Positions 8,253 to 18,511 are shown, counted from the first letter of the stretch. The stretch is 37,898 nt of DNA from Bacillota bacterium (GCA_012522335.1 JAAYKP010000093.1:1-37898), one strand, 5' to 3'. The notes: generated by a model not told the origin, from the letters alone. Program-made: numbers and translations.

Positions 8253-8912
8253 TTAATCCCCTCCCTGTGAAAGTGAACGGTAGACATCACGCACCTTTTG
8301 TATATCATACCAAACCGGCCGTTTTTTTGATTGATCCCTCAGCAGGGCTGCCGGATGAAAAGTGGCCATTATCTTTCTCCCTTTTCGCTCCAGCCATTTT
8401 CCGCGTATTAAAGAAACACTGGCCTGCGGATCAATTAAAGCCTTGGTGGCAACTGCCCCCAAACATAAAATAATTTGCGGATTTAACAGTTCTATCTGCG
8501 CTAATAAATGCGGCAAACAGGTTTCAATTTCTTTGGCTGAGGGTGCCCGATTGCCGGGCGGGCGGCATTTTACTACATTGGTAATATAGACTTCCTCCCG
8601 GCTAATGTCAACAGAAGCCAGAATTTTGGTTAACAGTTTTCCTGCTGCCCCTACAAACGGCAGCCCTTGTGCGTCTTCTTCGGCCCCGGGCCCTTCACCC
8701 ACCAACAGCAGTTGAGCCTGCGTATTGCCTGTCCCAAAAACTACCTGACTGGCACCTGCCCTTAAGGGACAGCGTCGGCACTGCACTACAGTTTGGGCTA
8801 ATTCAGCTAAACTTGTATTCTGCACCGTCTGCTGCCGTACTGCTGCCGGTTCCGGCACTGCCGGATTTACCGTTGTCGGCGCTAAATAGTCAAACAAATA
8901 TTTTTCCTTCAT
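8253..8912 (-). CDS. Type 4 uracil-DNA glycosylase, Fe-S containing
   Basis: Removes uracil from DNA to start base excision repair after cytosine deamination. The 219-residue protein has the motif GEGPGAEED (72-80), the HPAALLR motif (His186) and four cysteines placed as 4Fe-4S ligands in family 4 enzymes: Cys45, Cys48, Cys116 and Cys132. About 40 N-terminal residues precede the first ligand and look unstructured, rich in Pro, Ala and Val. Similar domains are found in phage SPO1 polymerase-related proteins, but the ligand pattern favours the glycosylase. The start has AAGGTG seven bases upstream. It is the first gene of a run with the response regulator and kinase. Confidence 0.92.
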   Translation of the reverse strand: MKEKYLFDYLAPTTVNPAVPEPAAVRQQTVQNTSLAELAQTVVQCRRCPLRAGASQVVFGTGNTQAQLLLVGEGPGAEEDAQGLPFVGAAGKLLTKILASVDISREEVYITNVVKCRPPGNRAPSAKEIETCLPHLLAQIELLNPQIILCLGAVATKALIDPQASVSLIRGKWLERKGRKIMATFHPAALLRDQSKKRPVWYDIQKVRDVYRSLSQGGD

Positions 8913-9031
8913 GTTTGTTCACCTTATCATTATTTCCACAAGGAAACAATAACTCCTTTTTTCAATTAGTGCCAGGCAGCATGGGGAGAATATACAACAA
9001 TGTGTTCCTCATGATATAGTTGCTAAACAAT

Positions 9032-9087
9032 AAAAAAAGGAATGGCCGGAACCATTCCCTGAAGCGGGCAAAGAAAATTTGCCCGCT
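9032..9087 (-). terminator. Two consecutive hairpins ending pdxS
   Basis: Reading the minus strand after the pdxS stop, the first hairpin is AGCGGGCAAA-TTTTC-TTTGCCCGCT (9063-9087). A second, GGAATGGTTCCGGCCATTCC, follows with a T7 run (9032-9058). The second is a standard intrinsic terminator. Confidence 0.85.
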
Positions 9088-9099
9088 GTCTCTTTTGTT

Positions 9100-9984
9100 T
9101 TAGCAGCCCCGCTCCTGCATCCGTTCTTCCTGTTTAAGGGCGGAAATCTCTATACCCGGCATGGCCTCGCCCAGACCTTTGGAAACCTCAGCCAGAAAAG
9201 CAGGATCATCGTAATGTAAAGTAGCGTCCACAATTGCCCGTGCCCGCGCTGCCGGATCTTTAGATTTAAAGATCCCGGAGCCGACAAAAATACCATCGCA
9301 GCCCAGCTGCATCATCAGGGCAGCATCGGCAGGGGTAGCAATACCGCCGGCGGCTAAATTAGGCACAGGTAAGCGGCCGAGGCGTTTTACCTCCACTACC
9401 AGCTCATATGGAGCGCCAATATTTTTGGCAAAGCTCATCAGTTCTTCATCAGGTGTATTCTGTAACTTTCTGATTTCGCTCAGCACTTGGCGCATATGGC
9501 GTACGGCTTCTACCACATTGCCTGTACCCGGTTCCCCTTTGGTACGGATCATGGAAGCACCCTCACCGATCCGTCGCAGCGCTTCACCCAAGTTGCGGGC
9601 ACCACAGACAAAAGGTACCTTAAAGAGTTTTTTATTAATATGGAATTCTTCATCGGCCGGTGTCAGCACTTCACTTTCATCGATAAAATCTACACCCAGA
9701 GCCTCTAATATTTGTGCTTCCACAAAATGACCAATCCGCACTTTAGCCATCACAGGGATGCTGACAGCATCCAAAATACGCAAAACAACATCCGGATCTG
9801 CCATTCTGGCCACCCCACCGGCAGCACGAATATCTGCAGGAACACGTTCTAAGGCCATGACAGCAACGGCCCCGGCTGCTTCCGCAATTTTGGCCTGTTC
9901 CGGCGTGGTGACATCCATAATCACACCTTTATGATACACTGCAAATAAATCTGTTTTTTCCCACTTTCTTCCCTGTTCTGCCAT
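9100..9984 (-). CDS. pdxS: Pyridoxal 5'-phosphate synthase subunit PdxS
   Basis: Makes PLP from ribose 5-phosphate, glyceraldehyde 3-phosphate and ammonia in a dodecamer that normally carries the glutaminase PdxT. With ATG 9984 the protein has 294 residues and the catalytic residues fall at the numbers known from Bacillus: Asp24 in VIMDV, Lys81 in MAKVRIGH and Lys149 in [10 protein letters not shown]. This numbering and the GGAAAGGGG eight bases upstream favour this start over one six codons earlier. No pdxT follows: the gene is closed by two hairpins at 9032-9087. Either pdxT is elsewhere or the enzyme uses free ammonia. Confidence 0.97.
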   Translation of the reverse strand: MAEQGRKWEKTDLFAVYHKGVIMDVTTPEQAKIAEAAGAVAVMALERVPADIRAAGGVARMADPDVVLRILDAVSIPVMAKVRIGHFVEAQILEALGVDFIDESEVLTPADEEFHINKKLFKVPFVCGARNLGEALRRIGEGASMIRTKGEPGTGNVVEAVRHMRQVLSEIRKLQNTPDEELMSFAKNIGAPYELVVEVKRLGRLPVPNLAAGGIATPADAALMMQLGCDGIFVGSGIFKSKDPAARARAIVDATLHYDDPAFLAEVSKGLGEAMPGIEISALKQEERMQERGC

Positions 9985-10038
9985 TGCTATACCCCTTTCC
10001 AAACGAAAACCTTCCTTGAAAGATTAGCTTAATACCGT

Positions 10039-10067
10039 ATTTTACCATAACTCTTGACTGCGAACAA
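10039..10067 (-). promoter_or_regulatory. Candidate promoter for pdxS
   Basis: TTGTTC (10062-10067) and TAAAAT (10039-10044) on the minus strand have 17-base spacing and lie about 55 bases before the pdxS start. The match is moderate. Confidence 0.4.
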
Positions 10068-10077
10068 GAGTGTATGC

Positions 10078-11139
10078 TTACTCCTCCAGCTCAATACTGG
10101 TTTTTAGTGCTTCTTTCTGCCGGAAACGCTCCTCAGCTAACTGGATTAACTGCTGCAGTAGTTCCGTAAAGGGAAGACCGGTAGCCTCCCACATTTTAGG
10201 ATACATACTGATTTCCGTAAATCCTGGCATAGTATTAATTTCATTGATCCAGATCTTACCTGCAGCTTCATTAACAAACAAATCAACGCGCGCCAAGCCC
10301 GCACACGCTAAAACTTTAAACGTTTCTACTGCCAGATGGCGTATCTCGTCGATAATTTCGGGCGCCAGCTGCGCAGGAATAATAATACGGGAACGACCGT
10401 CGAGGTATTTAGCCTGGTAATCATAAAAATCATTACTGGGGATAATTTCACCCGGCAGTGAAGCCTGCGGTTCATCGTTGCCCAGCACACTGCATTCAAT
10501 CTCCCGGCCGGCGATAAATTTTTCGGCTATCACCCGCAGGTCGTACAATAAAGCCTCCTCAATAGCTTCCCTCAACTGCTGCTCATTATAAGCCTTGGAA
10601 ATGCCCACACTGGACCCAAGGTTGGCCGGTTTAATAAAACAGGGGAACCCAAGTTCTGCTTTAACTGCCGCCAGCCATTTGTCCGGCTCCTGCTGCCAGT
10701 CGAAAGCAGTAAACCATAAATAATCACCAACCGGTAAACCTGCTGCCTTTAAAGCAGCCTTCATTAAAATTTTATCCATGCCAATGGCGGAACCTGCTAC
10801 CCCGGCGCCGACATAGGGAATGCGGGCCAATTCCAGCAGACCCTGTACTGTACCGTCTTCCCCGTAAGTGCCGTGCAGTACGGGGAAAATTACATCAACT
10901 GTTACCAGATTGCCGGTCCGTTCACCGTCCAAAATATACAGGCCCTTCAGATCCGGATCAGGTAAGACGGTAACGCGGCTCCCGTTCAGCTGCCAAGAAC
11001 CTTCCTTGGTGATAAAGACAGGCAGAACTTCAAAATCCGGTAAACTTCTTAGTCCCTCCATAATGGCGGCTGCAGAACGCAAAGATACTTCGTGTTCGCC
11101 GGAACGTCCTCCATACAGGACAGCTATCTTCTTTTTCAT
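10078..11139 (-). CDS. ddl: D-alanine--D-alanine ligase
   Basis: ATP-grasp enzyme that makes the D-Ala-D-Ala dipeptide for peptidoglycan. The 353-residue protein starts MKKKIAVLYGGRSGEHEVSL, a family hallmark, with CTGGAGG upstream of the ATG. The omega-loop segment YDYQAKYLDG keeps the Lys-Tyr pair typical of D-Ala:D-Ala ligases rather than the His found in D-lactate-forming VanA types, so the precursor should end in D-Ala and the cell be vancomycin-sensitive by this criterion. The C-terminal NEINTMPGFTEISMYPKMW holds the metal-binding Glu and Asn. It lies between the EF-G paralogue and pdxS, each about 75-120 bases away. Confidence 0.96.
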   Translation of the reverse strand: MKKKIAVLYGGRSGEHEVSLRSAAAIMEGLRSLPDFEVLPVFITKEGSWQLNGSRVTVLPDPDLKGLYILDGERTGNLVTVDVIFPVLHGTYGEDGTVQGLLELARIPYVGAGVAGSAIGMDKILMKAALKAAGLPVGDYLWFTAFDWQQEPDKWLAAVKAELGFPCFIKPANLGSSVGISKAYNEQQLREAIEEALLYDLRVIAEKFIAGREIECSVLGNDEPQASLPGEIIPSNDFYDYQAKYLDGRSRIIIPAQLAPEIIDEIRHLAVETFKVLACAGLARVDLFVNEAAGKIWINEINTMPGFTEISMYPKMWEATGLPFTELLQQLIQLAEERFRQKEALKTSIELEE

Positions 11140-11206
11140 CTTAACCTCCAGACTGCTTGCTACTGCAGTTTATTCGCTAAAAAATCAAAGTATGAAACAG
11201 TTGCGA

Positions 11207-11233
11207 AAGAGCAAGCGCCCGGCGCTTGCTCTT
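11207..11233 (-). terminator. Hairpin after the EF-G paralogue
   Basis: A 13-base-pair stem (AAGAGCAAGCGCC with GGCGCTTGCTCTT) lies about 25 bases after the stop codon at 11257. The minus-strand T-run is short (TCTTTCGC). The plus side is followed by ATATTTTTG, so it would be more effective in the other direction, where no gene exists. Confidence 0.5.
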
Positions 11234-11256
11234 ATATTTTTGCGCTATGTGCACAT

Positions 11257-13338
11257 TTATGCCTCATCTTCTTTTTTGGCATCGGCAATAATCTGTTCAC
11301 TTAAATGTGCCGGCACATCCTCATAATGATCTTCTTTCATGGTGAAGCTGCCGCGTCCCTGGGTCATGGAGCGCAGATCAATGGCATACTTGAGCATTTC
11401 TGCCATGGGAACGTGTGCTTTAATTATCTGATTACCATTACTTTGTTCCATCCCCAGAATCCGGCCACGGCGGCTGTTCAGGTCGCCCATGATATCACCC
11501 ATAAACTGATCGGGCACGGTAACTTCAACATACATAATCGGCTCCAGGAGCACAGGATTAGCTTGTTCCATACCTTTCTTAAAGGCCAGACTGGCTGCTA
11601 TTTTAAAAGCCATTTCAGAGGAATCCACACTATGGTAGGAGCCGTCATAGAGGCTGGCTTTAATACCTACCACCGGATATCCTGCTAAGACACCGCTTTC
11701 CATTGCTTCGCGCAGACCTTTTTCCACTGCCGGAATATACTGCCGCGGTACCGCTCCACCAAAGATTTTGTCGACAAACTCAAAATCTTCACCTTCATGT
11801 AACGGTTCAAATTCAATCCAGACGTGACCATACTGCCCACGGCCACCGGACTGTTTCTTATGTTTACCTTCAACTTTGGCTGTACCGCGGATTGTTTCTT
11901 TATAAGGAACTTTAGGTAGGGTTAAATCAACCTCTACCCCAAATTTTTGGGCTAATTTACTGGTAATAATCTCCAGGTGTAATTCTCCCATCCCGGAAAT
12001 TAAAGTTTGTCTGGTTTCCGTATTGCGTTCCATGCGGAAGGTCGGATCCTCTTCTAAGAAACGGGCAAAGCCGGCGGCAACCTTTTCTTCATCACCCTGC
12101 TTTTTCGGTTCCACGGCAAAAGTTGTAACCGGCTGCGGAAAAGCAATGGGCGGGTATACAGTACATGACTGCTTCTCACATAAAGTATCTCCCGTTGTTG
12201 TTACCTGTAACTTGGCCACGGCGGCAATATCACCGGCCGTTACTTGATCGAGGTTAATCTGGTTTTTACCCAGCATGGTAAAGATCTGCCCTAACCGCTC
12301 ATCTTTCCTCTTGTTGGCATTATGAAGCTGGCTGTCTCCTTTTAAGATACCGCTGTATACTTTAAAGAAGGAGATTTTTCCGACGAAGGGGTCGGCAAAC
12401 GTTTTAAATACCAGTGCGGAAACAGTTCCCGCCGGGTCAATCTTAACTGAAACTTCTTCATTACTTTGCGGATCTATACCGGTAACCTCAGCAATATCTG
12501 CCGGTGAGGGGAAGGCAGACACAATGGTTTCCAATAAGGGCTGAGTACCAATGTTGGCTGTGGCAGCACCGCACAGCACAGGAATAATCTTACCGTTCAG
12601 TGTACCGATACGCAAACCGGAATTAACTTCTTCATCTGTTAACGGTTCCCCTTCCAGGTACTTTAACAGTAATTCATCATCACTTTCCGCAACTGCCTCG
12701 ATTAATTTTTCACGATACTCTTCTACCTCGTCGGCAAGTTCAGCAGGTATTTCTTCTTCATTCATTTGTTTGCCATCACCGCTAAAGGTATAAGCCTTCA
12801 TTTTAACCAGATCGACAATACCTCTGAATGAAGCTTCAGCACCAAGCGGCAGCTGCACCGGCACTACATTTAAACCAAAAAACTCCTGCAGCTGGGCAAA
12901 CACCTTACTGAAGTTAGCATTTTCTTTATCCATTCTGTTAACGAAAACCAAACGCGGCAGTTTGTTCTCGTCAGCATATTCCCAAACCTTTTCTGTACCC
13001 ACTTCCACGCCGGAAGTTGCAGAAACAACCACTACTGCAGCATCGGCGACGCGCAAGGCACTGGCAACATCACCAATAAAGTCAAAATAGCCTGGCGTAT
13101 CTAAAAGATTTATTTTTACGCCCTTCCATTCAACCGGGGCTAAGGCAGTATTAATGGTAAACTTTCTTTTTGTTTCTTCAGCATCAAAATCTGTTGTGGT
13201 TGTACCGGCGTCAACCTTACCCAAGCGACTGACAGCACCTGAAGTATAGATCATCGCTTCCGCGAGAGAAGTCTTACCCGCACCACTATGGGATATAAGG
13301 GCCACATTTCTAATCTTTTCTGTTGTATAATTTTTCAC
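11257..13338 (-). CDS. EF-G-like translational GTPase (paralogue)
   Basis: A 693-residue protein with the full EF-G layout: GTPase domain, domain II, and domains III-V. The start is GTG at 13338 with AAAGGAGG seven bases upstream; earlier in-frame starts lack a ribosome site. The P-loop reads SHSGAGKTS, G4 is NRMDKE, and G3 is DTPGYFDF, where Tyr84 replaces the histidine that activates water in EF-G and EF-Tu (DTPGH). Switch I also departs from the usual RGITI (RKFTI here). These are features of the EF-G-like paralogue family found beside true FusA in many Clostridia and other bacteria. The canonical fusA would be expected in the str operon, which is not in this window. Its exact role (translocation, recycling or regulation) is not known from sequence. 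Confidence 0.9.
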   Translation of the reverse strand: MKNYTTEKIRNVALISHSGAGKTSLAEAMIYTSGAVSRLGKVDAGTTTTDFDAEETKRKFTINTALAPVEWKGVKINLLDTPGYFDFIGDVASALRVADAAVVVVSATSGVEVGTEKVWEYADENKLPRLVFVNRMDKENANFSKVFAQLQEFFGLNVVPVQLPLGAEASFRGIVDLVKMKAYTFSGDGKQMNEEEIPAELADEVEEYREKLIEAVAESDDELLLKYLEGEPLTDEEVNSGLRIGTLNGKIIPVLCGAATANIGTQPLLETIVSAFPSPADIAEVTGIDPQSNEEVSVKIDPAGTVSALVFKTFADPFVGKISFFKVYSGILKGDSQLHNANKRKDERLGQIFTMLGKNQINLDQVTAGDIAAVAKLQVTTTGDTLCEKQSCTVYPPIAFPQPVTTFAVEPKKQGDEEKVAAGFARFLEEDPTFRMERNTETRQTLISGMGELHLEIITSKLAQKFGVEVDLTLPKVPYKETIRGTAKVEGKHKKQSGGRGQYGHVWIEFEPLHEGEDFEFVDKIFGGAVPRQYIPAVEKGLREAMESGVLAGYPVVGIKASLYDGSYHSVDSSEMAFKIAASLAFKKGMEQANPVLLEPIMYVEVTVPDQFMGDIMGDLNSRRGRILGMEQSNGNQIIKAHVPMAEMLKYAIDLRSMTQGRGSFTMKEDHYEDVPAHLSEQIIADAKKEDEA

Positions 13339-13392
13339 GCCAATGCCTCCTTTAAAGCTTTCCCCAAAAATAAGAACAATTGTGCAGAACAA

Positions 13393-13421
13393 GTATTAAA
13401 CTTCGACCTTCGTTTAGTCAA
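13393..13421 (-). promoter_or_regulatory. SigA-type promoter for the EF-G paralogue
   Basis: TTGACT (13416-13421) and TAATAC (13393-13398) on the minus strand are 17 bases apart, about 55 bases before the GTG start. Confidence 0.6.
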
Positions 13422-13484
13422 ATCCTGCTCAGACAGTTAATATTTCTCTTAGCCCTCTTTTTTATGTTAATGTTGGTAAAAATA

Positions 13485-13532
13485 ATAGAAAAAGGACGCT
13501 TCCGCTGTTCATCTTAGCAGGAAAGCGTCCTT
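13485..13532 (-). terminator. Terminator of the ilv-leuCD operon
   Basis: On the minus strand AAGGACGCTT and AAGCGTCCTT form a perfect 10-base-pair stem with a 21-base loop, followed by TTTCTATTATTTTT. It lies 16 bases after the leuD stop. Confidence 0.85.
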
Positions 13533-13547
13533 GCCTGTTTTTATTAG

Positions 13548-14039
13548 CTATTGCTGCTGCAGGCGCCACTGTACATAGCCAATGAGGCCGCCTTTATCCA
13601 TAATGTCCTGCATAAAGGAGGGAAAGGGCGCAGCCTGATAAGTTTCATCTTTTGTCAGATTGTAAATGGTTCCGCTATTTAAATCTACGCGCACCTCGTC
13701 ACCGGCAGCAATTTTTTCCGCCGCTTCCGGACATTCCAGAATGGGCAGACCGATATTGATGGCATTACGGTAAAAAATACGGGCAAAGGAATGAGCTATG
13801 ACACAGCTGATCCCGGCAGCTTTAATGGCCAGGGGAGCATGCTCCCGGGAGCTGCCGCAGCCAAAATTCTTTAACGCCACAATGATGTGACCGGGCTGCA
13901 CTTTTTGCGGGAAAGTCGGATCTGCATCCTCCATCACATGCTTGGCTAAGGCTTGTGGGTCAGAGGTATTTAAATAACGGGCAGGGATAATGGCATCTGT
14001 ATCAATATCGTCACCAAACTTCCACACCAAACCTTGCAT
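13548..14039 (-). CDS. leuD: 3-isopropylmalate dehydratase small subunit
   Basis: Small subunit of the aconitase-family enzyme that isomerises 2-isopropylmalate to 3-isopropylmalate in leucine synthesis. The 163-residue protein opens with [19 protein letters not shown] and has the swivel-domain loop [11 protein letters not shown], both family signatures. Length and sequence match the short LeuD type found in Clostridia and archaea, which is close to homoaconitase small subunits. It overlaps the leuC stop by one base (TAATG), implying coupled translation and 1:1 assembly. It is the last gene of the operon. Confidence 0.95.
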   Translation of the reverse strand: MQGLVWKFGDDIDTDAIIPARYLNTSDPQALAKHVMEDADPTFPQKVQPGHIIVALKNFGCGSSREHAPLAIKAAGISCVIAHSFARIFYRNAINIGLPILECPEAAEKIAAGDEVRVDLNSGTIYNLTKDETYQAAPFPSFMQDIMDKGGLIGYVQWRLQQQ

Positions 14040-15301
14040 TACATTACCTCCTCAGGCGCAGAGATTTTACCGGTAACAGCACTGGCCGCTGCCACAGCAG
14101 GGTTAGCCAGATATACTTCACTACGGGGATGCCCCATCCGGCCCACAAAGTTGCGGTTAGTAGTGGCCACGGCCCGCTCGCCTTCAGCTAATACACCCAT
14201 ATGCCCGCCCAGGCAGGGACCGCAGGTCGGCGTTGAGACGACGGCTTCTGCTTCCAGGAAAATGTCTACCAACCCTTCCTGAATCGCCTGACGCAGGATA
14301 TTTTGGGTACCGGGGATAATAATGACCCGCACATTTTTCGCCACTTTTTTCCCTTTCATAATCTGGGCTGCCGTACGCAGGTCCTCTATTCGCCCATTGG
14401 TACAGGAGCCGATGACCACCTGATCTACGGTGATCTCCCCAACTTCGCTGATACCCCGTGTATTTTCCGGCAGATGGGGGAAGGCAACCTGTGGTTCAAT
14501 ATCTGCTCCCTCAAAGGTTATTACTTTTTCATACTCTGCATCTTCATCGGCATATACCGGGGTAAAATCGCGCTTAGCGCGTGCCGCGACATAATCAAAT
14601 GTTACCTGATCCGGGGCAATAATGCCGCATTTAGCGCCGGCTTCAATGGCCATATTACACATGGACAAGCGGCTGTCCATAGATAAGGCGGAAATCAGCT
14701 CCCCGGTAAATTCCATGGAGCGGTATAAAGCTCCGTCAACACCTATTTTACCGATTAAGTAAAGAATCAGATCCTTACCGCTGACCCAGGGCTGCAGCTG
14801 ACCGTTAAAAATAAACTTTAAGGTGGCAGGAACTTTAAACCAGGCTTCACCTATCGCCATGGCAGCAGCCATATCAGTACTGCCTACCCCGGTGGCTAAA
14901 GCGCCTAAAGCACCGTAAGTACAGGTATGGGAATCGGCACCGATAATAATTTCTCCCGGTAAAGCCAGGCCCATTTCCGGCAGCAAGGCATGTTCAATGC
15001 CCATCCGGCCTACTTCAAAATAATATGTGAGCTCCTGTTCCCGGGCAAAATCCCGCAGCAGCTTGGCCTGCTGGGCAGACTGAATATCTTTGTTAGGTGT
15101 AAAATGATCCGGTACCAGCGCAATCCGCTCTTGATCAAAAACTTTTTCCACACCAATACGGCGAAACTCTTTAATGGCGACAGGCGCAGTAATGTCGTTG
15201 CCTAACACCATATCTACCTTAGCATTGACTAATTCTCCCGGCTTCACAGTGGATTTGCCGGCATGACGTGCCAGAATCTTTTCCGCGATCGTCATCCCCA
15301 T
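14039..15301 (-). CDS. leuC: 3-isopropylmalate dehydratase large subunit
   Basis: Fe-S cluster subunit of isopropylmalate isomerase. The 420-residue protein is the shorter archaeal/clostridial type. Cluster ligands are visible as Cys in VIGSCTNGR and the pair in [33 protein letters not shown] is the substrate-binding signature. ATG 15301 follows GGGGGA; the second Met (residue 3) is an alternative. The closely related homoaconitase cannot be fully excluded, but the position behind ilv genes and a leucine T-box argues for leucine synthesis. leuA and leuB are not next to it. Confidence 0.94.
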   Translation of the reverse strand: MGMTIAEKILARHAGKSTVKPGELVNAKVDMVLGNDITAPVAIKEFRRIGVEKVFDQERIALVPDHFTPNKDIQSAQQAKLLRDFAREQELTYYFEVGRMGIEHALLPEMGLALPGEIIIGADSHTCTYGALGALATGVGSTDMAAAMAIGEAWFKVPATLKFIFNGQLQPWVSGKDLILYLIGKIGVDGALYRSMEFTGELISALSMDSRLSMCNMAIEAGAKCGIIAPDQVTFDYVAARAKRDFTPVYADEDAEYEKVITFEGADIEPQVAFPHLPENTRGISEVGEITVDQVVIGSCTNGRIEDLRTAAQIMKGKKVAKNVRVIIIPGTQNILRQAIQEGLVDIFLEAEAVVSTPTCGPCLGGHMGVLAEGERAVATTNRNFVGRMGHPRSEVYLANPAVAAASAVTGKISAPEEVM

Positions 15302-15328
15302 TGTTTTTTCCCCCTTGCAAACAAGACT

Positions 15329-16330
15329 TTAAACTTCTTTGGCGTCAATCCAGGTCATCATACGGCGCAGTTTTTTGCCGACCTGCTCCAGCAGCTGCTC
15401 TTTCTCCATTCTGTCCACAGCTTTAAAGAAAGGCCTGTTGGCTTGGTTTTCCTGAATCCACTCCAGGGCAAACTTACCGGTCTGCACTTCATGCAGAATC
15501 TCTTTCATTTCCTGGCGCGTTGCTTCCGTAATGATGCGTTTGCCGCGGGTAAAATCACCGTATTGGGCTGTATCAGAAACTGAATAACGCATATATGATA
15601 AGCCGCCTTCATAAATCAGATCCACAATCAGCTTCATTTCATGCAGACATTCAAAATAAGCTATTTCCGGCTGGTAACCGGCTTCCACCAAAGTCTCAAA
15701 ACCTGCTTTAATCAATTCGGTCACGCCGCCACAAAGTACGGCTTGTTCACCGAACAGGTCTGTTTCTGTCTCCTCTTTAAAGGTAGTTTCAATGACGCCG
15801 GCACGAGTACTGCCGATACCCTTGGCATAAGCCAACCCTAATTCATGGGTTTTGCCGGAATAATCCTGATAAACCGCCAGCAGGGCAGGAACGCCGGCTC
15901 CTTCCTGATAAGTACGGCGCACTAAATGGCCCGGTCCCTTTGGTGCGACCATAAAGACATCCACATTTGCCGGGGGCACAATTTGTTGAAAATGAATATT
16001 AAAACCATGGGAAAAGCCTAAGGCGTCGCCTTCTTTGAGATGTGGCTTAATCTCTTGCTCATAAACCTGACGCTGTACTTCATCCGGCAGCAGGATTTGA
16101 ATCACATTGGCCGCCTGGGCTGCCTCTGCTACCGTCATCACCTGCAGCCCGGCCGCTTCCGCAGCGGCCCAGCTTTTACTGCCTTTACGCAGCCCCACAA
16201 TAACATTGACACCCGATTCCCGCAGGTTTTGTGCCTGGGCATGACCCTGGCTGCCGTATCCCAGTACAGCCACTGTCCGTCCCTTCAGCACATCTAAATT
16301 TGCATCATTATCATAAAACATTTTTGCCAT
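15329..16330 (-). CDS. ilvC: Ketol-acid reductoisomerase
   Basis: Second step of valine and isoleucine synthesis: Mg-dependent alkyl migration and NADPH reduction of acetolactate or acetohydroxybutyrate. The start is ATG 16330, preceded by GGGAGGAAC, giving 333 residues. In-frame upstream starts lie inside ilvN and are rejected. The Rossmann motif is [12 protein letters not shown], and the cofactor loop GLRKGSKSW has Ser51 and Ser53 where NADPH-type enzymes bind the 2'-phosphate. It is a class I (short) enzyme with one C-terminal knotted domain. The first 20 bases overlap the 3' end of ilvN. Confidence 0.97.
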   Translation of the reverse strand: MAKMFYDNDANLDVLKGRTVAVLGYGSQGHAQAQNLRESGVNVIVGLRKGSKSWAAAEAAGLQVMTVAEAAQAANVIQILLPDEVQRQVYEQEIKPHLKEGDALGFSHGFNIHFQQIVPPANVDVFMVAPKGPGHLVRRTYQEGAGVPALLAVYQDYSGKTHELGLAYAKGIGSTRAGVIETTFKEETETDLFGEQAVLCGGVTELIKAGFETLVEAGYQPEIAYFECLHEMKLIVDLIYEGGLSYMRYSVSDTAQYGDFTRGKRIITEATRQEMKEILHEVQTGKFALEWIQENQANRPFFKAVDRMEKEQLLEQVGKKLRRMMTWIDAKEV

Positions 16331-16835
16331 TTTTCTGTTCCTCCCCATTTTTTGTAGTTTTAGCACCGCGCAGTAAAGCAATTTTTCCTGTGCGCACCAC
16401 TTCCAGGATACCGTAAGGCGCCAGCAGCAGTTGAATTGCCTGCAGCTTTTCCTCATTCCCGGTAACCTCAATGATTAAAGAATTAAGGGCCACATCTACT
16501 ACTTTTGCCCGGAAAGTCTCTACTATGTGCTGAATCTCGGCACGAGTGGCTGCGGTAGCTTTTACCTTAATCAGCAGCAGTTCCCGATGAACGGAGGGCT
16601 CCACTGTTAAATTGGATATTTTCAGCACATTGATCAGCTTATGCAGTTGTTTTTCCACCTGCTCCAGCGTCCGTTCATCTGCTTCGACTTCGATGGTCAT
16701 GCGGGAAATACCGGGATCCTGCGTTCTGCCTACCGCCAAACTTTCAATATTAAAACCGCGGCGGGCAAATAAACCGGCTACCCGCACCAGCACACCCGGT
16801 TTATCTTCCACCAAAACGGCTAAAACATGCTTCAT
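16311..16835 (-). CDS. ilvN: Acetolactate synthase small (regulatory) subunit
   Basis: Regulatory subunit that binds valine and activates the catalytic subunit. The 174-residue protein begins with an ACT domain ([20 protein letters not shown], then [16 protein letters not shown]), followed by the second conserved domain ending in [14 protein letters not shown]. The last 15 or so residues are Lys/Glu/Asn-rich and poorly conserved. It overlaps ilvB by 4 bases (ATGA), typical of coupled translation of the two subunits, and overlaps ilvC at its 3' end. The symbol ilvH is also used for this type. Confidence 0.96.
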   Translation of the reverse strand: MKHVLAVLVEDKPGVLVRVAGLFARRGFNIESLAVGRTQDPGISRMTIEVEADERTLEQVEKQLHKLINVLKISNLTVEPSVHRELLLIKVKATAATRAEIQHIVETFRAKVVDVALNSLIIEVTGNEEKLQAIQLLLAPYGILEVVRTGKIALLRGAKTTKNGEEQKNGKNVL

Positions 16836-18511
16836 GCTTCATTCCCCCTTACCATCTCACTAATACCGCTGTTAGGCGGCACCATGGGGAAAACATTTTC
16901 CTCTGCTCTGACATGAAAATCGATGACTACCGGACCCGGTGTGGCCAGTGCTTTTTCAATGGCCGGGACGACCTCCCGTGGTTTCTGCACCCGCAGCCCC
17001 ACGGCACCAAAAGCTTCTGCCAGTTTGACAAAATCGGGGCTCTGCTGCAAATCAACAGACGCGTAACGACCACCATAAAACATTTCCTGCCACTGACGCA
17101 CCATGCCCAAATAATGATTATTAATAATGGCCACTTTTACCGGCAGTTGATAAGCTACCGCTGTTGCCAGCTCCTGCAGATTCATCTGGAAACTGCCGTC
17201 TCCGGCAATACAAAAAACTGTTTGCCCCGGAGCGCCAATTTGTACCCCTAAGGAGGCGGGAAAACCATAACCCATCGTTCCTAAGCCGCCGGAACTAATA
17301 AAGGCACGCGGTTTTTTAAATAAGTAATACTGCGCAGCCCACATCTGGTGCTGGCCCACTTCTGTGGCAATGAGCGCCTCACCCTCGGTTACCTGATAAA
17401 TTGATTCAATCACATATTGTGGTAAGACCTCAGCATCTTCCGCCTGTACATAGGTGAGGGGAGCCTGCCGGCGCCACTGGGCAATCTTTTCCAGCCACGC
17501 TTCATGGGTCTTTCCTTTCACCTTCTGCACCAAGGACGTCAAAACCCGGGTCACATCACCGACAATGGGGATATCCACACTGACATTCTTACCGATTTCT
17601 GCCGGGTCGATATCAATATGGATAATTTTGGCCGTGCGGGCAAAATGGCTTAACTTGCCTGTGACCCGATCATCAAATCTTGCTCCGACAGCAATAATTA
17701 AATCTGACTCATGTACAGCCATATTGGCATAGTAAGTACCGTGCATGCCCAGCATACCTAATGATAAAGGATGAGTGCCGGGGAAACCGCCGAGCCCCAT
17801 GAGGGTAGTAGTAACAGGAATATTAGCCTTCTCGGCCAATTCCAGCAGCAATTGCTGGGCACCTGAAATCACAACACCCCCGCCGGCATAAATAACCGGT
17901 TTTTCTGCCTGGGCAATGGCCTGGGCTGCCCTGTTAATCTGCACAGGGTGACCGTCAAGGGTCGGATTATAGCCGGGGATATTTACTGTCGACGGGTACT
18001 TAAACTCCCCTGCCGCTACCTGGACATCAGTGGGCAAATCTATCAGTACAGGTCCCGGACGTCCTGTTTTGGCGAGATAAAAGGCTTCTTTAATAATTCT
18101 GGGCAGTTCATTAACATCCGTAACCAAATAATTATGTTTAGTTACAGGTTGGGTAATACCAAAGATGTCTGCCTCCTGAAAAGCATCAGTCCCAATCAGC
18201 GTTGTGGCAACCTGACCGGTAAAGACCACCAGGGGAACAGAATCCATATAAGCATTAGCCAGTCCCGTCACCAGGTTAGTCGCTCCCGGTCCGGAAGTAG
18301 TAAAAACTACTCCTGCTTTGCCTGTGACCCGGGCATAACCGTCAGCCGCATGGATGGCCCCCTGTTCATGTCGGGAAAGATAATGCTGAATGCTGCTGTC
18401 ATAAAAAGCATCATACAGATTTAATACTTTGCCGCCGGGATAGCCAAAAATCACATCAACTTCTTCCGCCTGCAGTGCGGCCACAATCATTTCTGCACCT
18501 GTCATTTTCAT
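16832..18511 (-). CDS. ilvB: Acetolactate synthase large (catalytic) subunit
   Basis: Thiamine diphosphate and FAD enzyme that joins two pyruvates, or pyruvate and 2-ketobutyrate, in the first shared step of branched-chain synthesis. The 559-residue length is normal. The catalytic Glu49 is in [17 protein letters not shown]. The TPP motif runs from GDGSF to NN near residue 430-460, followed by [12 protein letters not shown], which marks the anabolic form rather than catabolic AlsS. It overlaps ilvD and ilvN by 4 bases each. Confidence 0.97.
   Translation of the reverse strand: MKMTGAEMIVAALQAEEVDVIFGYPGGKVLNLYDAFYDSSIQHYLSRHEQGAIHAADGYARVTGKAGVVFTTSGPGATNLVTGLANAYMDSVPLVVFTGQVATTLIGTDAFQEADIFGITQPVTKHNYLVTDVNELPRIIKEAFYLAKTGRPGPVLIDLPTDVQVAAGEFKYPSTVNIPGYNPTLDGHPVQINRAAQAIAQAEKPVIYAGGGVVISGAQQLLLELAEKANIPVTTTLMGLGGFPGTHPLSLGMLGMHGTYYANMAVHESDLIIAVGARFDDRVTGKLSHFARTAKIIHIDIDPAEIGKNVSVDIPIVGDVTRVLTSLVQKVKGKTHEAWLEKIAQWRRQAPLTYVQAEDAEVLPQYVIESIYQVTEGEALIATEVGQHQMWAAQYYLFKKPRAFISSGGLGTMGYGFPASLGVQIGAPGQTVFCIAGDGSFQMNLQELATAVAYQLPVKVAIINNHYLGMVRQWQEMFYGGRYASVDLQQSPDFVKLAEAFGAVGLRVQKPREVVPAIEKALATPGPVVIDFHVRAEENVFPMVPPNSGISEMVRGNEA

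Noticed and set aside
8965-8980. Sequence GTGCCAGGCAGC in the gap upstream of the uracil-DNA glycosylase gene, similar to a known GTGCCAGGCAC repeat
   Set aside because: Only one imperfect copy with no partner arm or mobile gene nearby.
11257-13338. Naming the EF-G gene fusA
   Set aside because: The DTPGY motif, altered P-loop and distance from the str operon indicate a paralogue rather than the main elongation factor.
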